From the NCBI GenBank assembly GCA_027493055.1, contig JAPUDO010000024.1:1-64000 (forward strand): DNA of 64,000 nucleotides, read 5' to 3'. The notes under the pieces are model-generated. The model made no database searches, was not told where the DNA came from, and was given only the letters and a program-made list of their open reading frames with translations. The stretch comes from Niabella sp. GTDB taxonomy: Bacteria; Bacteroidota; Bacteroidia; Chitinophagales; Chitinophagaceae. The stretch's first letter is position 1. Every line of letters begins with the position of its first letter. Both the position numbers and the translations under genes were made by a program. This document shows positions 35,859-43,683 of the stretch, piece by piece.

Positions 35859-37010
35859 ATGAATTTATTTGATGTTTACCCTCTTAACAATGTAACTATC
35901 ACCAAAGCTAAAGGCTCTTATGTATGGGATAGTGAAGGCAACCAGTATTTAGACCTTTATGGCGGGCACGCTGTTATCAGCATTGGCCATACGCATCCGC
36001 ATTGGGTACGACGCATTGAAGAGCAACTGGAAAGAATTGCTTTTTATTCAAATTCTATACAAAACCCTTTACAGGCAGAACTGGCAAAAAAATTAGGCGA
36101 GGTCTCCGGCAAGGAAGATTATAGTTTGTTTTTGTGCAATTCAGGAGCAGAAGCTAATGAAAATGCCCTGAAATTGGCATCGTTCCATACCGGCAGAAAA
36201 AAGATGGTGGCATTCAGCAAAGCTTTTCACGGCCGTACTTCTTTAGCGGTATCTGCTACAGATAATAAGAATTATATAGCCCCGGTAAATGAAACGGATA
36301 ACGTGGATTTTCTCCCGTTTAATGATGAAAATGCATTGGAAGCACATTTTGCCCGGCACGGAAAAGAAATTGCTGCGGTAATTATAGAAGGGATACAGGG
36401 CGTTGGAGGTATTAATGTAGCCAGCGAATCGTTCTTAAAATTAATTCGCGCTTTATGCGATAAATACGGCGCTGTTTATATTGCAGATGCTGTTCAGTGT
36501 GGTTATGGCAGAAGCGGTAAATTCTTCAGCCATGATTTTGCCGGGGTAAATGCAGACATTTATTCTATGGCCAAAGGCATGGGCAATGGTTTTCCTATCG
36601 GCGGGATTATTATTGCGCCGCATATAAAACCCCGGCATTTCCAGCTGGGCACTACATTTGGAGGCAATCACCTGGCTTGTGCTGCGGCATTGGCGGTATT
36701 GGAAGTAATGAAGGAAGAAAAGCTGATGGGCAACGCTACCATGATTGGTAAATATTTACGCGACGAGCTGAACAAAATTCCGGAGCTGCAAAACGTGCGT
36801 GGCCGCGGCCTCATGATTGGTTTTGATGTGCCAGAAGAAATAGCTGCGTTAAAGAAGAACCTCTTATTGAACCAGAAGATCTTTACCGGCGAGGCTAAGC
36901 CTAATGTAATAAGGTTGCTGCCTTCACTGGCATTAAAAAAGAAAGATGCCGAAATGTTTATTGATGCAGTAAAAGAAGAGATTGAAGCATTTGCTGTGGT
37001 GGCTGGGTAA
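35859..37010 (+). CDS. argD: acetylornithine/succinylornithine aminotransferase
   Basis: A 383-residue class-III aminotransferase. Motifs: LDLYGGHAVISIGHTHP, FCNSGAEANENALKLA-like (CNSGAEANENALKLASFHTGR), SKAFHGRTSLAVSATDN, VIIEGIQGVGGIN, and DAVQCGYGRSGKFF with the PLP Lys in SMAKGMGNGFPIGG. It makes N-acyl-ornithine from the semialdehyde. It is on the plus strand at the head of the arginine cluster, separated from argF' by about 1.1 kb of accessory DNA. Given argF', the substrate is more likely succinylated. Specificity cannot be read from this enzyme alone. Confidence 0.93.
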   Translation: MNLFDVYPLNNVTITKAKGSYVWDSEGNQYLDLYGGHAVISIGHTHPHWVRRIEEQLERIAFYSNSIQNPLQAELAKKLGEVSGKEDYSLFLCNSGAEANENALKLASFHTGRKKMVAFSKAFHGRTSLAVSATDNKNYIAPVNETDNVDFLPFNDENALEAHFARHGKEIAAVIIEGIQGVGGINVASESFLKLIRALCDKYGAVYIADAVQCGYGRSGKFFSHDFAGVNADIYSMAKGMGNGFPIGGIIIAPHIKPRHFQLGTTFGGNHLACAAALAVLEVMKEEKLMGNATMIGKYLRDELNKIPELQNVRGRGLMIGFDVPEEIAALKKNLLLNQKIFTGEAKPNVIRLLPSLALKKKDAEMFIDAVKEEIEAFAVVAG

Positions 37011-37054
37011 TGACGCTCCTTTTCAATATTCTGCTCTGAATTAAAAATAGAAAA

Positions 37055-37273
37055 ATGAAGATAGCACTTCAATATGTCAACGATGGTCACGGAAAGGTGC
37101 AAGCAGTTCAATTACCAATTAATGATTGGGAAAAAATTATGAACAGGCTAAAAAAATATGAGCAATCGCTGAAATTAAAATCAGAATTAAAAGAAGCTTT
37201 TGAACAGGTTGCCGCATTACGAAACTCAAAAAAGCCCAAGCAATCGCTAAACGAGTTTTTGAATGAGCTTTAA
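37055..37273 (+). CDS. antitoxin-like protein, partner of RelE-type toxin
   Basis: A 72-residue, Lys-rich, mostly helical protein (MKIALQYVNDGHGKVQAVQLPINDWEKIMNRLKKY...). The phrase VQAVQLPINDWEKIMNRLKKYE resembles small antitoxins with an N-terminal strand and long helices. It overlaps the toxin ORF by 11 bp in another frame, which is the usual antitoxin-first arrangement. Confidence 0.75.
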   Translation: MKIALQYVNDGHGKVQAVQLPINDWEKIMNRLKKYEQSLKLKSELKEAFEQVAALRNSKKPKQSLNEFLNEL

Positions 37274-37598
37274 TGTAATACCTACAGATAAATTTAAAAA
37301 AGAGGCCAGGCGTCTTTTAAAAAAATATGCCTCATTAAAGCAGGAGCTTGCAGAACTTAGTTCTATGCTGTCAGTCAATCCTGAATCCGGAGTTAGTTTA
37401 GGCAACAATACCTATAAGATCAGGATTGCAATTAAAAGCAAAGGAAAAGGAAAAAGTGGTGGGGCAAGAATTATTACTTATGTTATTACTCCTGATTCAG
37501 AATTGTATTTATTAACCATTTATGACAAATCAGAGTTTGATAATGTGGATGATAAAACAATTAAAGCCATTATCGAAAAGATAGTAGAGTCAAAATAA
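37263..37598 (+). CDS. RelE/ParE-type toxin
   Basis: A 111-residue toxin-like protein: FKKEARRLLKKYASLKQELAELSSML, GNNTYKIRIAIKSKGKGKSGGARIITYVI, and YLLTIYDKSEFDNV are matches to RelE/HigB-type toxins. These cut mRNA on the ribosome or block gyrase (ParE); the subtype is open. The pair lies inside the arginine cluster, between argD and argF', together with a broken BRO-N gene, so a small mobile cargo probably entered here. Confidence 0.82.
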   Translation: MSFNVIPTDKFKKEARRLLKKYASLKQELAELSSMLSVNPESGVSLGNNTYKIRIAIKSKGKGKSGGARIITYVITPDSELYLLTIYDKSEFDNVDDKTIKAIIEKIVESK

Positions 37599-37683
37599 GT
37601 AATTTGTAATGGTTCGTGGCATTCACGAGCCATTGTAGTTTTATAAATTAGACGGTACTTTTATACGATCAACGCTTTAACAA

Positions 37684-38077
37684 ATGAAAAAAGAAACATC
37701 CATCCAGATCTTTGAGCAAAAACAGGTTCGTTCAATTTGGGATGAGGATAATGAAAAGTGGTATTTTTCTATTGTTGACGTGATTGCTGTGCTTACACAT
37801 CAATCAACACATCAGGAATCCCGAAACTACTGGAAAGTATTGAAAAGCAGAATTTTAAAGGAGGGAAATGAAACAGTTGCAAATTGTAACCGTTTGAAGT
37901 TGGAAGCCGAGGATGGTAAAATGCGCTTTACCGATGTTGCCGACACTGAACAGTTATTCCGGCTTATCCAGTCAGTTCCTTCAAAGAAAGCAGAGCCATT
38001 TTTGAGGTAAAAAAATTGTCAGTGAAATTTCTGCTAAAAAACTTTTGGAAAACAGGAATGTGAAGAAACTTAAATAA
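37684..38077 (+). pseudogene. broken BRO-N family gene
   Basis: The 108-codon frame (37684-38010) has the BRO-N start: QKQVRSIWDEDNEKWYFSIVDVIAVLT, then FRLIQSVPSKKAEPFLR and a stop. The next bases hold, in the +1 frame, KIVSEISAKKLLENRNVKKLK ending at 38077. That resembles the normal C-terminus of full-length BRO-type proteins. The long middle part is missing. I read it as an internal deletion plus frame loss. BRO-N proteins belong to phages and mobile elements. Confidence 0.75.
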
Positions 38078-38099
38078 ATATTGAAACCTTATCTATACA

Positions 38100-39086
38100 A
38101 TGTCATTACTTAAAAGCAACACATTTATCAGTGCGCATGATGTAACAGATATCAATGCCTTAGCGCAAAAAGCATTGGATTATAAAATCAACCCTTTTGT
38201 TGATAAAAAGCTGGGTGAAGGCAAACGCATCGGTTGCTTGTTTCTGAACCCCAGTATGCGCACCCGCCTAAGCACACAAATAGCTGCGCAGAACCTGGGC
38301 ATGGAAGCTATCGTGTTTAACGTAGGCAGCGAGGGCTGGCAGCTTGAATTTGAAGAGGAGGCCATTATGAGCGGCAATACAGTAGAGCATGTAAAAGATG
38401 CAGCCCCCATTTTTGGCAGGTATTTCGATATCCTGGCCATCCGTACATTTCCCTCTTTGGTAAATAAGGAAGATGATTACAGCGAGTTGTACATCAACCA
38501 GTTTATAAAATATTCTGGCTTACCGGTTGTAAGCCTGGAAAGCGCAACGCTCCATCCCTTACAAAGTCTTACGGATGTTATTACAATTAAAGAAACATTT
38601 TCTCCTCAGGGGCAGGAAGTGAGGCGACCTAAAGTAGTGCTTACCTGGGCGCCACACGTAAAGCCTTTACCACAATGTGTAGCAAATAGCTTTGCACAAT
38701 GGATGAATGCCTGGGGCGAAGTGGATTTTGTAGTTACTCACCCCGAAGATTATGAGCTGGATAAAAAATTTACCGGTAATGCACCCATTATTTATAACCA
38801 GGATGAGGCGTTGAAAGGTGCCGATTATGTATATGTGAAAAACTGGAGCACCTATAATGATTATGGAAAAATTTACAGCAACGAGCCTGAATGGATGCTT
38901 ACACAGGAAAAACTCAAATTGACCAATAATGCCAAAGTAATGCACTGTTTACCTGTTCGCCGTAATGTGGAGCTTAGTGATGAGATATTAGACAGTCCCA
39001 ACAGCATTGTAACACAGGAGGCAGGAAACAGGGTATGGGCAGCCCAGGCGGTATTGTCAGAATTACTTAAATCTCCCAATCCCTAA
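38100..39086 (+). CDS. argF': N-acyl-ornithine carbamoyltransferase (ArgF'), probably succinyl-specific
   Basis: A 328-residue transcarbamylase of the AOTCase/SOTCase class. The carbamoyl-phosphate motif is NPSMRTR (Ser-Met-Arg-Thr-Arg), with HPLQSLTD and HCLPVRRN. It has the insertions of the N-acyl-ornithine branch rather than ordinary OTCase. In Xanthomonas AOTCase the residue in DTEEH is Glu92, and in the Bacteroides fragilis succinyl enzyme it is Pro. Here the equivalent stretch is NTVEH with Val95. Published mutagenesis (from memory) found that replacing this Glu by Pro, Ser or Val favours succinylornithine. So the arginine pathway here probably runs on succinylated intermediates. Confidence 0.93.
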   Translation: MSLLKSNTFISAHDVTDINALAQKALDYKINPFVDKKLGEGKRIGCLFLNPSMRTRLSTQIAAQNLGMEAIVFNVGSEGWQLEFEEEAIMSGNTVEHVKDAAPIFGRYFDILAIRTFPSLVNKEDDYSELYINQFIKYSGLPVVSLESATLHPLQSLTDVITIKETFSPQGQEVRRPKVVLTWAPHVKPLPQCVANSFAQWMNAWGEVDFVVTHPEDYELDKKFTGNAPIIYNQDEALKGADYVYVKNWSTYNDYGKIYSNEPEWMLTQEKLKLTNNAKVMHCLPVRRNVELSDEILDSPNSIVTQEAGNRVWAAQAVLSELLKSPNP

Positions 39087-39183
39087 AGGGGCGCAGGAGT
39101 AAGGTTTGGGGCGTAACAATTTTAAAATATAAGAACAAGGAAAACCACTAAAAGAATAAAGGAATTGCAGCATTCACTAATAA

Positions 39184-39191
39184 AGGAGGGG
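39184..39191 (+). promoter_or_regulatory. strong SD-like site of argB
   Basis: GGAGGGG just upstream of ATG 39195 is an unusually good SD for a Bacteroidota gene. It decides the argB start against an upstream in-frame TTG at 39165. Confidence 0.55.
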
Positions 39192-39194
39192 AAT

Positions 39195-40013
39195 ATGGAT
39201 GGAGGAAAGTATAGCCTTTTTGTTATAAAAATAGGAGGCAACATTATTAACAGTCCCCAGGCCCTGCAATCTTTTTTAAAAGATTTTGCAGCTGTTCCGG
39301 GACATAAAATTCTGATTCATGGCGGCGGTAAAATTGCTACCAAAATAGGCGACCAGTTGGGTGTGTCATCCCAGTATGTCAATGGACGCCGTATTACCGA
39401 TGATGATACAATCGACATTGTAACAATGGTGTATGGAGGATTAGTGAATAAAAAAATAGTAGCACAACTACAGGCTTTAAACTGCAATGCTATTGGGTTG
39501 ACCGGTGCTGATGCCAATATTATCCCTGCCACAAAGCGCCCGGTAAAACTGATCAATGGAGCACCCGTTGACTTTGGCTGGGTGGGTGATATAGATAATG
39601 AAAAATTAATAATTAATAATTTAAAATTAATTATGGATGCGGGCTTCACGCCTGTTTTTGCACCGTTAACACACGATGGGGAAGGGCATATTTTAAATAC
39701 CAATGCAGATACTATTGCATCGGTATTAGCTGTTGGTTTATCTCAGTTTTATAACGTGAGGCTTATTTACTGTTTTGAAAAAAAGGGAGTGCTGGAAGAT
39801 GTAACGGATGATCATTCTGTTATCAGGAATATCAACAAAGAGAAATACCGGCAATTGCTGGATGAAAATAAATTGTTTGAAGGCATTCTTCCCAAAATAG
39901 ACAATGCCTTTGCAGCTATTGATGCCGGCGTAAATGAAGTGCTGATAGGCGATGCAGAGGATTTGATCCGGAATACCACAAATTCAACTGAGGGAACCTT
40001 AATTACCTGCTAA
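39195..40013 (+). CDS. argB: N-acetylglutamate kinase (or N-succinyl-)
   Basis: A 272-residue kinase that phosphorylates the gamma-carboxyl of N-acylglutamate. Motifs: FVIKIGGNIIN, ILIHGGGKIATKIGDQLG, YVNGRRITDDDTIDIVTMVYGGLVNKKIVAQL, GLTGADANIIPATKRP, DAGFTPVFAPLTHDGEGHILNTNADTIAS, and LDENKLFEGILPKIDNAF. Start set at ATG 39195 by its SD-like site. It overlaps argE by 1 bp (TAATG), so the pair is translationally coupled. Given Val95 in argF', the substrate may be N-succinylglutamate. Confidence 0.94.
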   Translation: MDGGKYSLFVIKIGGNIINSPQALQSFLKDFAAVPGHKILIHGGGKIATKIGDQLGVSSQYVNGRRITDDDTIDIVTMVYGGLVNKKIVAQLQALNCNAIGLTGADANIIPATKRPVKLINGAPVDFGWVGDIDNEKLIINNLKLIMDAGFTPVFAPLTHDGEGHILNTNADTIASVLAVGLSQFYNVRLIYCFEKKGVLEDVTDDHSVIRNINKEKYRQLLDENKLFEGILPKIDNAFAAIDAGVNEVLIGDAEDLIRNTTNSTEGTLITC

Positions 40014-41086
40014 TGAGTTTTGAAAAGAAGCTATATAACGATGCTGTAAACCTGTTAAAGCAGTTGATCCGCACCCCTTCCTTTAGTAAAGAAGAAGATC
40101 AGACAGCGGCTATTATTAAAGCTCATCTTGAAAGTTCCGGTATTGCTGCAGAGCAATCAGGCAACAATATTATTGCAAAGAATAAATACTTTGATGCATC
40201 TAAGCCAACAGTGCTTTTGAACTCGCATCATGATACTGTAAAGCCCAATTCTAATTATACCTTAGATCCTTTTGAACCTATAGAAAAAGATGGAAAACTA
40301 TTTGGGTTGGGAAGCAATGACGCAGGCGGATGTTTGGTTTCTCTTATCTCAACCTTCATTCATTTCTATGATAAAGAAAATTTAAAATACAATATCATGC
40401 TGGTAGCAAGTGCGGAGGAAGAGATCTCCGGCTACAATGGTATAGAAGCTGTTGTAAAAGAGCTGCCACCTATTGCATTTGCTATTGTTGGAGAACCTAC
40501 ATTGTTACAGATGGCAGTAGCAGAACGGGGCCTGATGGTATTAGACGGTATGGCTTATGGCAAAGCGGGTCATGCGGCACGTAACGAAGGAGAGAATGCC
40601 ATCAGCAAAGCGATAAAAGATATTGAATGGTTTCACAGCTATCAGTTTGAAAAGGTCTCTCCGCTTTTAGGACCTAATAAAATGTCTGTTACGGTTATTG
40701 AAACCGAAAATAAAGCGCATAATGTAATTCCGGTAATTTGCAAATACGTGATAGATGTAAGAGTAAACGAGTTATACTCTTTTGAAGAAGTACTGGCAGA
40801 AATTAAAAAGCATATACAAAGTGAAATAAAGCCCCGCTCCACGCGCCTGCGCTCTACTTCTATTTCAACAGAACATCCCATCATAAAAGCAGGACTAAAT
40901 ATGGGGAAAACTATGTACGGCTCACCTACTACATCCGATAAAGCGCTGATGCCTTTCCCCGCTTTAAAAATGGGGCCCGGCGACAGCGCACGCAGCCACA
41001 CCGCAGATGAGTTTATTTATTTGGAAGAAATTGAGCAAGGGATTGAGGATTATACAAAAATACTTGAGTATATAATTACGAATTAA
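40013..41086 (+). CDS. argE: N-acyl-ornithine/citrulline deacylase, M20 family
   Basis: A 357-residue zinc peptidase-like deacylase. Metal motif VLLNSHHDTVKP (His, Asp) and GLGSNDAGGCL (second Asp), ASAEEEISGYNG (Glu-Glu base) and AIVGEPT. It would remove the acyl group at the citrulline stage in the ArgF' pathway. It is coupled to argB by 1-bp overlap. The product is citrulline and acetate or succinate. Confidence 0.9.
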   Translation: MSFEKKLYNDAVNLLKQLIRTPSFSKEEDQTAAIIKAHLESSGIAAEQSGNNIIAKNKYFDASKPTVLLNSHHDTVKPNSNYTLDPFEPIEKDGKLFGLGSNDAGGCLVSLISTFIHFYDKENLKYNIMLVASAEEEISGYNGIEAVVKELPPIAFAIVGEPTLLQMAVAERGLMVLDGMAYGKAGHAARNEGENAISKAIKDIEWFHSYQFEKVSPLLGPNKMSVTVIETENKAHNVIPVICKYVIDVRVNELYSFEEVLAEIKKHIQSEIKPRSTRLRSTSISTEHPIIKAGLNMGKTMYGSPTTSDKALMPFPALKMGPGDSARSHTADEFIYLEEIEQGIEDYTKILEYIITN

Positions 41087-41135
41087 GAGATACGATTTAC
41101 GATTATATCACTATTTAAATAAAGCGCACAAATCT

Positions 41136-41495
41136 ATGGGATCTTTTAATAAAGAAGCACTGAAAACACGTACTAAGGAACTGGCAATTGGAGTAGCAAG
41201 GTTTACTTTAGAGTTGCCATATAATGTAGTAAACGAAAATTACATTAATCAAATTATCAGGTGTTCAAGCTCGGTAGGCGCTAATTATAGAGCCGCGTGC
41301 CGGGCTAAGTCAACAGCAGATTTTATAAACAAACTAAAAATTGTAGAAGAAGAAACCGATGAAACAATGTATTTTCTGGAATTGTTACAGGTTTTCAATC
41401 CCGGTAAAGAAAATACAATACAGATATTATGGAAAGAGACTAACGAAATTTTGTCTATTATTGTTACCTCGCTAAATACGTTACGTAGAAATTAG
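41136..41495 (+). CDS. four-helix-bundle protein (23S rRNA IVS type)
   Basis: A 119-residue protein of the four-helix-bundle family first named after intervening sequences of 23S rRNA: RTKELAIGVARFTLELP, INQIIRCSSSVGANYRAACRAKSTADFINKLKIVEEETDETMYFLELL. Function is unknown. It sits between argE and argH, in an operon that should not need it. Its flanks hold facing micro-repeats: TTACGAATTA..ACGATT on the left (41076-41108) and AATCGTAATTCGTAA on the right (about 41503-41517). This suggests that gene and flanks moved in together. Confidence 0.88.
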   Translation: MGSFNKEALKTRTKELAIGVARFTLELPYNVVNENYINQIIRCSSSVGANYRAACRAKSTADFINKLKIVEEETDETMYFLELLQVFNPGKENTIQILWKETNEILSIIVTSLNTLRRN

Positions 41496-41535
41496 TAAGT
41501 GAATCGTAATTCGTAACTCAAAAATCTTATTTCGA

Positions 41536-42876
41536 ATGAAACTCTGGCAAAAAGATACAACAGCACTAAAAGAAGTAGAAACCTTTACAGTAGGTAAGGA
41601 TCGTGAAATGGATATGTACTTGGCACCCTTTGATGTATTGGGCTCTTTAGCGCATATACAAATGTTAGAGTCGGTAGGCCTATTGCCTGCTGAGGATTTA
41701 ACGCAATTACAGTCAGCTTTAAAAGAAATTTACAGCCAGATTGAAAAGGGCGATTTTTCTCTCCAGGATAATGTGGAAGATATTCACTCACAGGTAGAGC
41801 TATTGCTGACCCAAAAGCTGGGGGATGCCGGTAAAAAGATCCACAGCGCCCGCAGCCGCAATGACCAGGTGCTGGTGGATATCAAACTTTTCCTGCGCTC
41901 CGAAATTGAAGCAATGGTAAACGCCGTTCTTCCTTTTTTTGAATTGCTGCAAACACAAAGTGAAAAATATCGGGACCATTTATATCCTGGCTATACGCAT
42001 CTACAATTAGCCATGCCATCGTCTTTTGGTCTGTGGTTTGGTGCTTATGCCGAAAGCCTGGTAGACGATATGATCACCTTGAAAGGTGCTTTTGAAATAG
42101 TAAACAAAAATCCTTTAGGCTCTGCAGCCGGCTATGGGTCATCATTTCCCATCAACAGGCAAATGACTGCTGATCTGCTGGGCTTTGCTTCACTTAACTA
42201 TAATGTGGTATATGCGCAAATGGGCCGTGGCAAAGCGGAACGTATTGTGGCACAGGCCCTGGCTAATATTGCCGATACCTTATCGCGCATGAGCATGGAC
42301 ATGACCTTATACCTGAACCAGAATTTCAGCTTTGTGAGTTTTCCGGCAGCGCTTACCACTGGCAGCAGCATCATGCCGCACAAAAAAAATCCTGATGTAT
42401 TTGAGCTGATCCGCTCACATTGTAATCGCATTAAGGCGCTGCCTAACGAGATCATGATGATGACAACAAATCTGCCTTCAGGCTATCACCGGGATTTGCA
42501 GCTTCTAAAAGAACATTTATTCCCCGCGTTCAAAACACTAAGGGATTGTATTGAAATGGCCGGGTTAATGCTTTCTAATATCGATATTAAAAAAGATATT
42601 CTTTCTGATGAAAAATATAAATACCTGTTTACAGTTGACCTGGTGAACCAGTTAGTACTGCAGGGTGTTCCTTTCCGGGATGCTTATATACAGGTAGGCC
42701 GCTCAGTAGAAGATGGTACTTATAAAGTACCGGAGCAAACGGAAATTAAAAATCCGCACGAGGGCAGTATTCAAAATTTAAATACGAAAGAGATTAAAAG
42801 TTTGATGAATAAAGTGGCAGCAGACTTTGGTTTTGAAAGGATCCATCAGGCTATTGACAGGCTGCTGAATTTGTAG
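41536..42876 (+). CDS. argH: argininosuccinate lyase
   Basis: A 446-residue lyase that splits argininosuccinate to arginine and fumarate. Motifs: VEDIHSQVELLLTQKLGDAGKKIHSARSRNDQVLVDIKL, YPGYTHLQLAMPSSFGLWF, NPLGSAAGYGSSFPINRQMTADLLGF, and the signature GSSIMPHKKNPDVFELIR. Length is normal. The start at ATG 41536 gives MKLWQKD, typical of Bacteroidota. It is the last recognised arginine gene of the cluster; argC, argG and argJ-type genes are not in the window. Confidence 0.96.
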   Translation: MKLWQKDTTALKEVETFTVGKDREMDMYLAPFDVLGSLAHIQMLESVGLLPAEDLTQLQSALKEIYSQIEKGDFSLQDNVEDIHSQVELLLTQKLGDAGKKIHSARSRNDQVLVDIKLFLRSEIEAMVNAVLPFFELLQTQSEKYRDHLYPGYTHLQLAMPSSFGLWFGAYAESLVDDMITLKGAFEIVNKNPLGSAAGYGSSFPINRQMTADLLGFASLNYNVVYAQMGRGKAERIVAQALANIADTLSRMSMDMTLYLNQNFSFVSFPAALTTGSSIMPHKKNPDVFELIRSHCNRIKALPNEIMMMTTNLPSGYHRDLQLLKEHLFPAFKTLRDCIEMAGLMLSNIDIKKDILSDEKYKYLFTVDLVNQLVLQGVPFRDAYIQVGRSVEDGTYKVPEQTEIKNPHEGSIQNLNTKEIKSLMNKVAADFGFERIHQAIDRLLNL

Positions 42877-42888
42877 TAACTTTAGAGT

Positions 42889-43310
42889 ATGGGATTAGTA
42901 TATGCAGATATTGAATTAGTTAACGCTGATGATCTTGCTTTAGCCAGATGGCATATTATCGGGGAAGAAGAAATTAAGCGCATGCGTGTAAACATGCTTG
43001 TGGATAGCGGCGCTTATATGATGGCTATTAACGAAACCATACAGGAGCAATTAGATCTAGTAGGCCCCATCATGGTAAAGTTTAAAAACAGAACAGCTTC
43101 CTGCAATGCTGTAGTGCTCCAGGGAGATAATGAGCCTCTTTTGGGTGCTATTCCAATGGAAGAGATGCCTGCCCGCCTTCCTTCGTTTAAAATTTTATAG
43201 CAGGCGGGGATGTGCTTATTCACCCCCAGCGAAATGAGCTGATCGTAAACCCCGAACATCCTTATTATGCGCAGCTTCGTCTAACATCCATACAATATCC
43301 CCTTTTTTAA
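42889..43310 (+). pseudogene. clan AA (retropepsin-like) aspartic protease gene, split by an insertion
   Basis: The 103-codon frame (42889-43200) has the active-site motif MLVDSGAYMMAIN and GAIPMEEM, then a stop 10 residues later. If 43168-43208 is removed, the frame continues DVLIHPQRNELIVNPEHPYYAQL, the usual C-terminus of this family (LGAIPMEEMDVLI, NPEHP). So the protein has lost about 30 residues and may be non-functional. It is 12 bp downstream of argH. DSGA in place of DTGA is normal in this group. Confidence 0.8.
43168..43208. mobile_element. 41-bp palindromic insert in the protease gene
   Basis: Removing exactly 41 bases restores the protease frame. The insert begins CCTGCCCGCC and ends GCAGGCGGG; CCCGCCT and AGGCGGG pair as a stem. 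It belongs to the same family as 13842-13864. With 41 bases the frame shifts and a TAG enters. No transposase is linked to it. Confidence 0.72.
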
Positions 43311-43323
43311 GGCTTATGTTTTG
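43274..43323 (-). pseudogene. 3' fragment of a pgl gene
   Basis: On the minus strand this reads QNISLKKGDIVWMLDEA, equal to the C-terminal residues of the 6-phosphogluconolactonase at 59.1 kb (QNVNLKKGDIVWMLDEAA). About 50 bases match 59135-59184 with few changes. The junction with the protease gene falls in the shared phrase GCTTCRTCTAA. Confidence 0.75.
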
Positions 43324-43592
43324 GGAAAAATATGCGAACATCCATGGGAAGAGATACGCGCATATTATTAACCCGGCAATCGGCTACCTGGCAACCGGAT
43401 TGATCAGCGTAACTATTACAGGCCCCAGTGCAGAATTCTTCAATGCTATGAGCACATCTATCATGGTATTGGGAAAAAGCAGGATTGAAACTGCTTAAGA
43501 AATACCCGTCGTACAAAGCCGTGATCATAGAAGATAGCGGTAAGGTCATCACTTTGCGGGGAATGAGGCTGAAAAAATATATTATAAAATAG
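43324..43592 (+). pseudogene. C-terminal fragment of apbE, frameshifted
   Basis: Reading EKYANIHGKRYAHIINPAIGYLATGLISVTITGP, this matches the C-terminal part of ApbE at 8.1 kb (EKFALINGKRYAHIINPATGYPAAG). After SIMVLGK the frame shifts in a poly-A run, and the remainder (LKLLKKYPSYKAVIIEDSG...LKKYIIK) continues in the next frame to 43592. About 90 residues are left; the N-terminal two thirds are gone. It is more distant from the local apbE than a recent copy would be. Confidence 0.85.
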
Positions 43593-43683
43593 CTTTATTT
43601 GCGGTAAAATTTTCCGGAATTTCTATTGGCATAGGTGAAGAACAAAAAGTAGAAAAGCTATTGCCACATTGGCTTGCGTTGTA

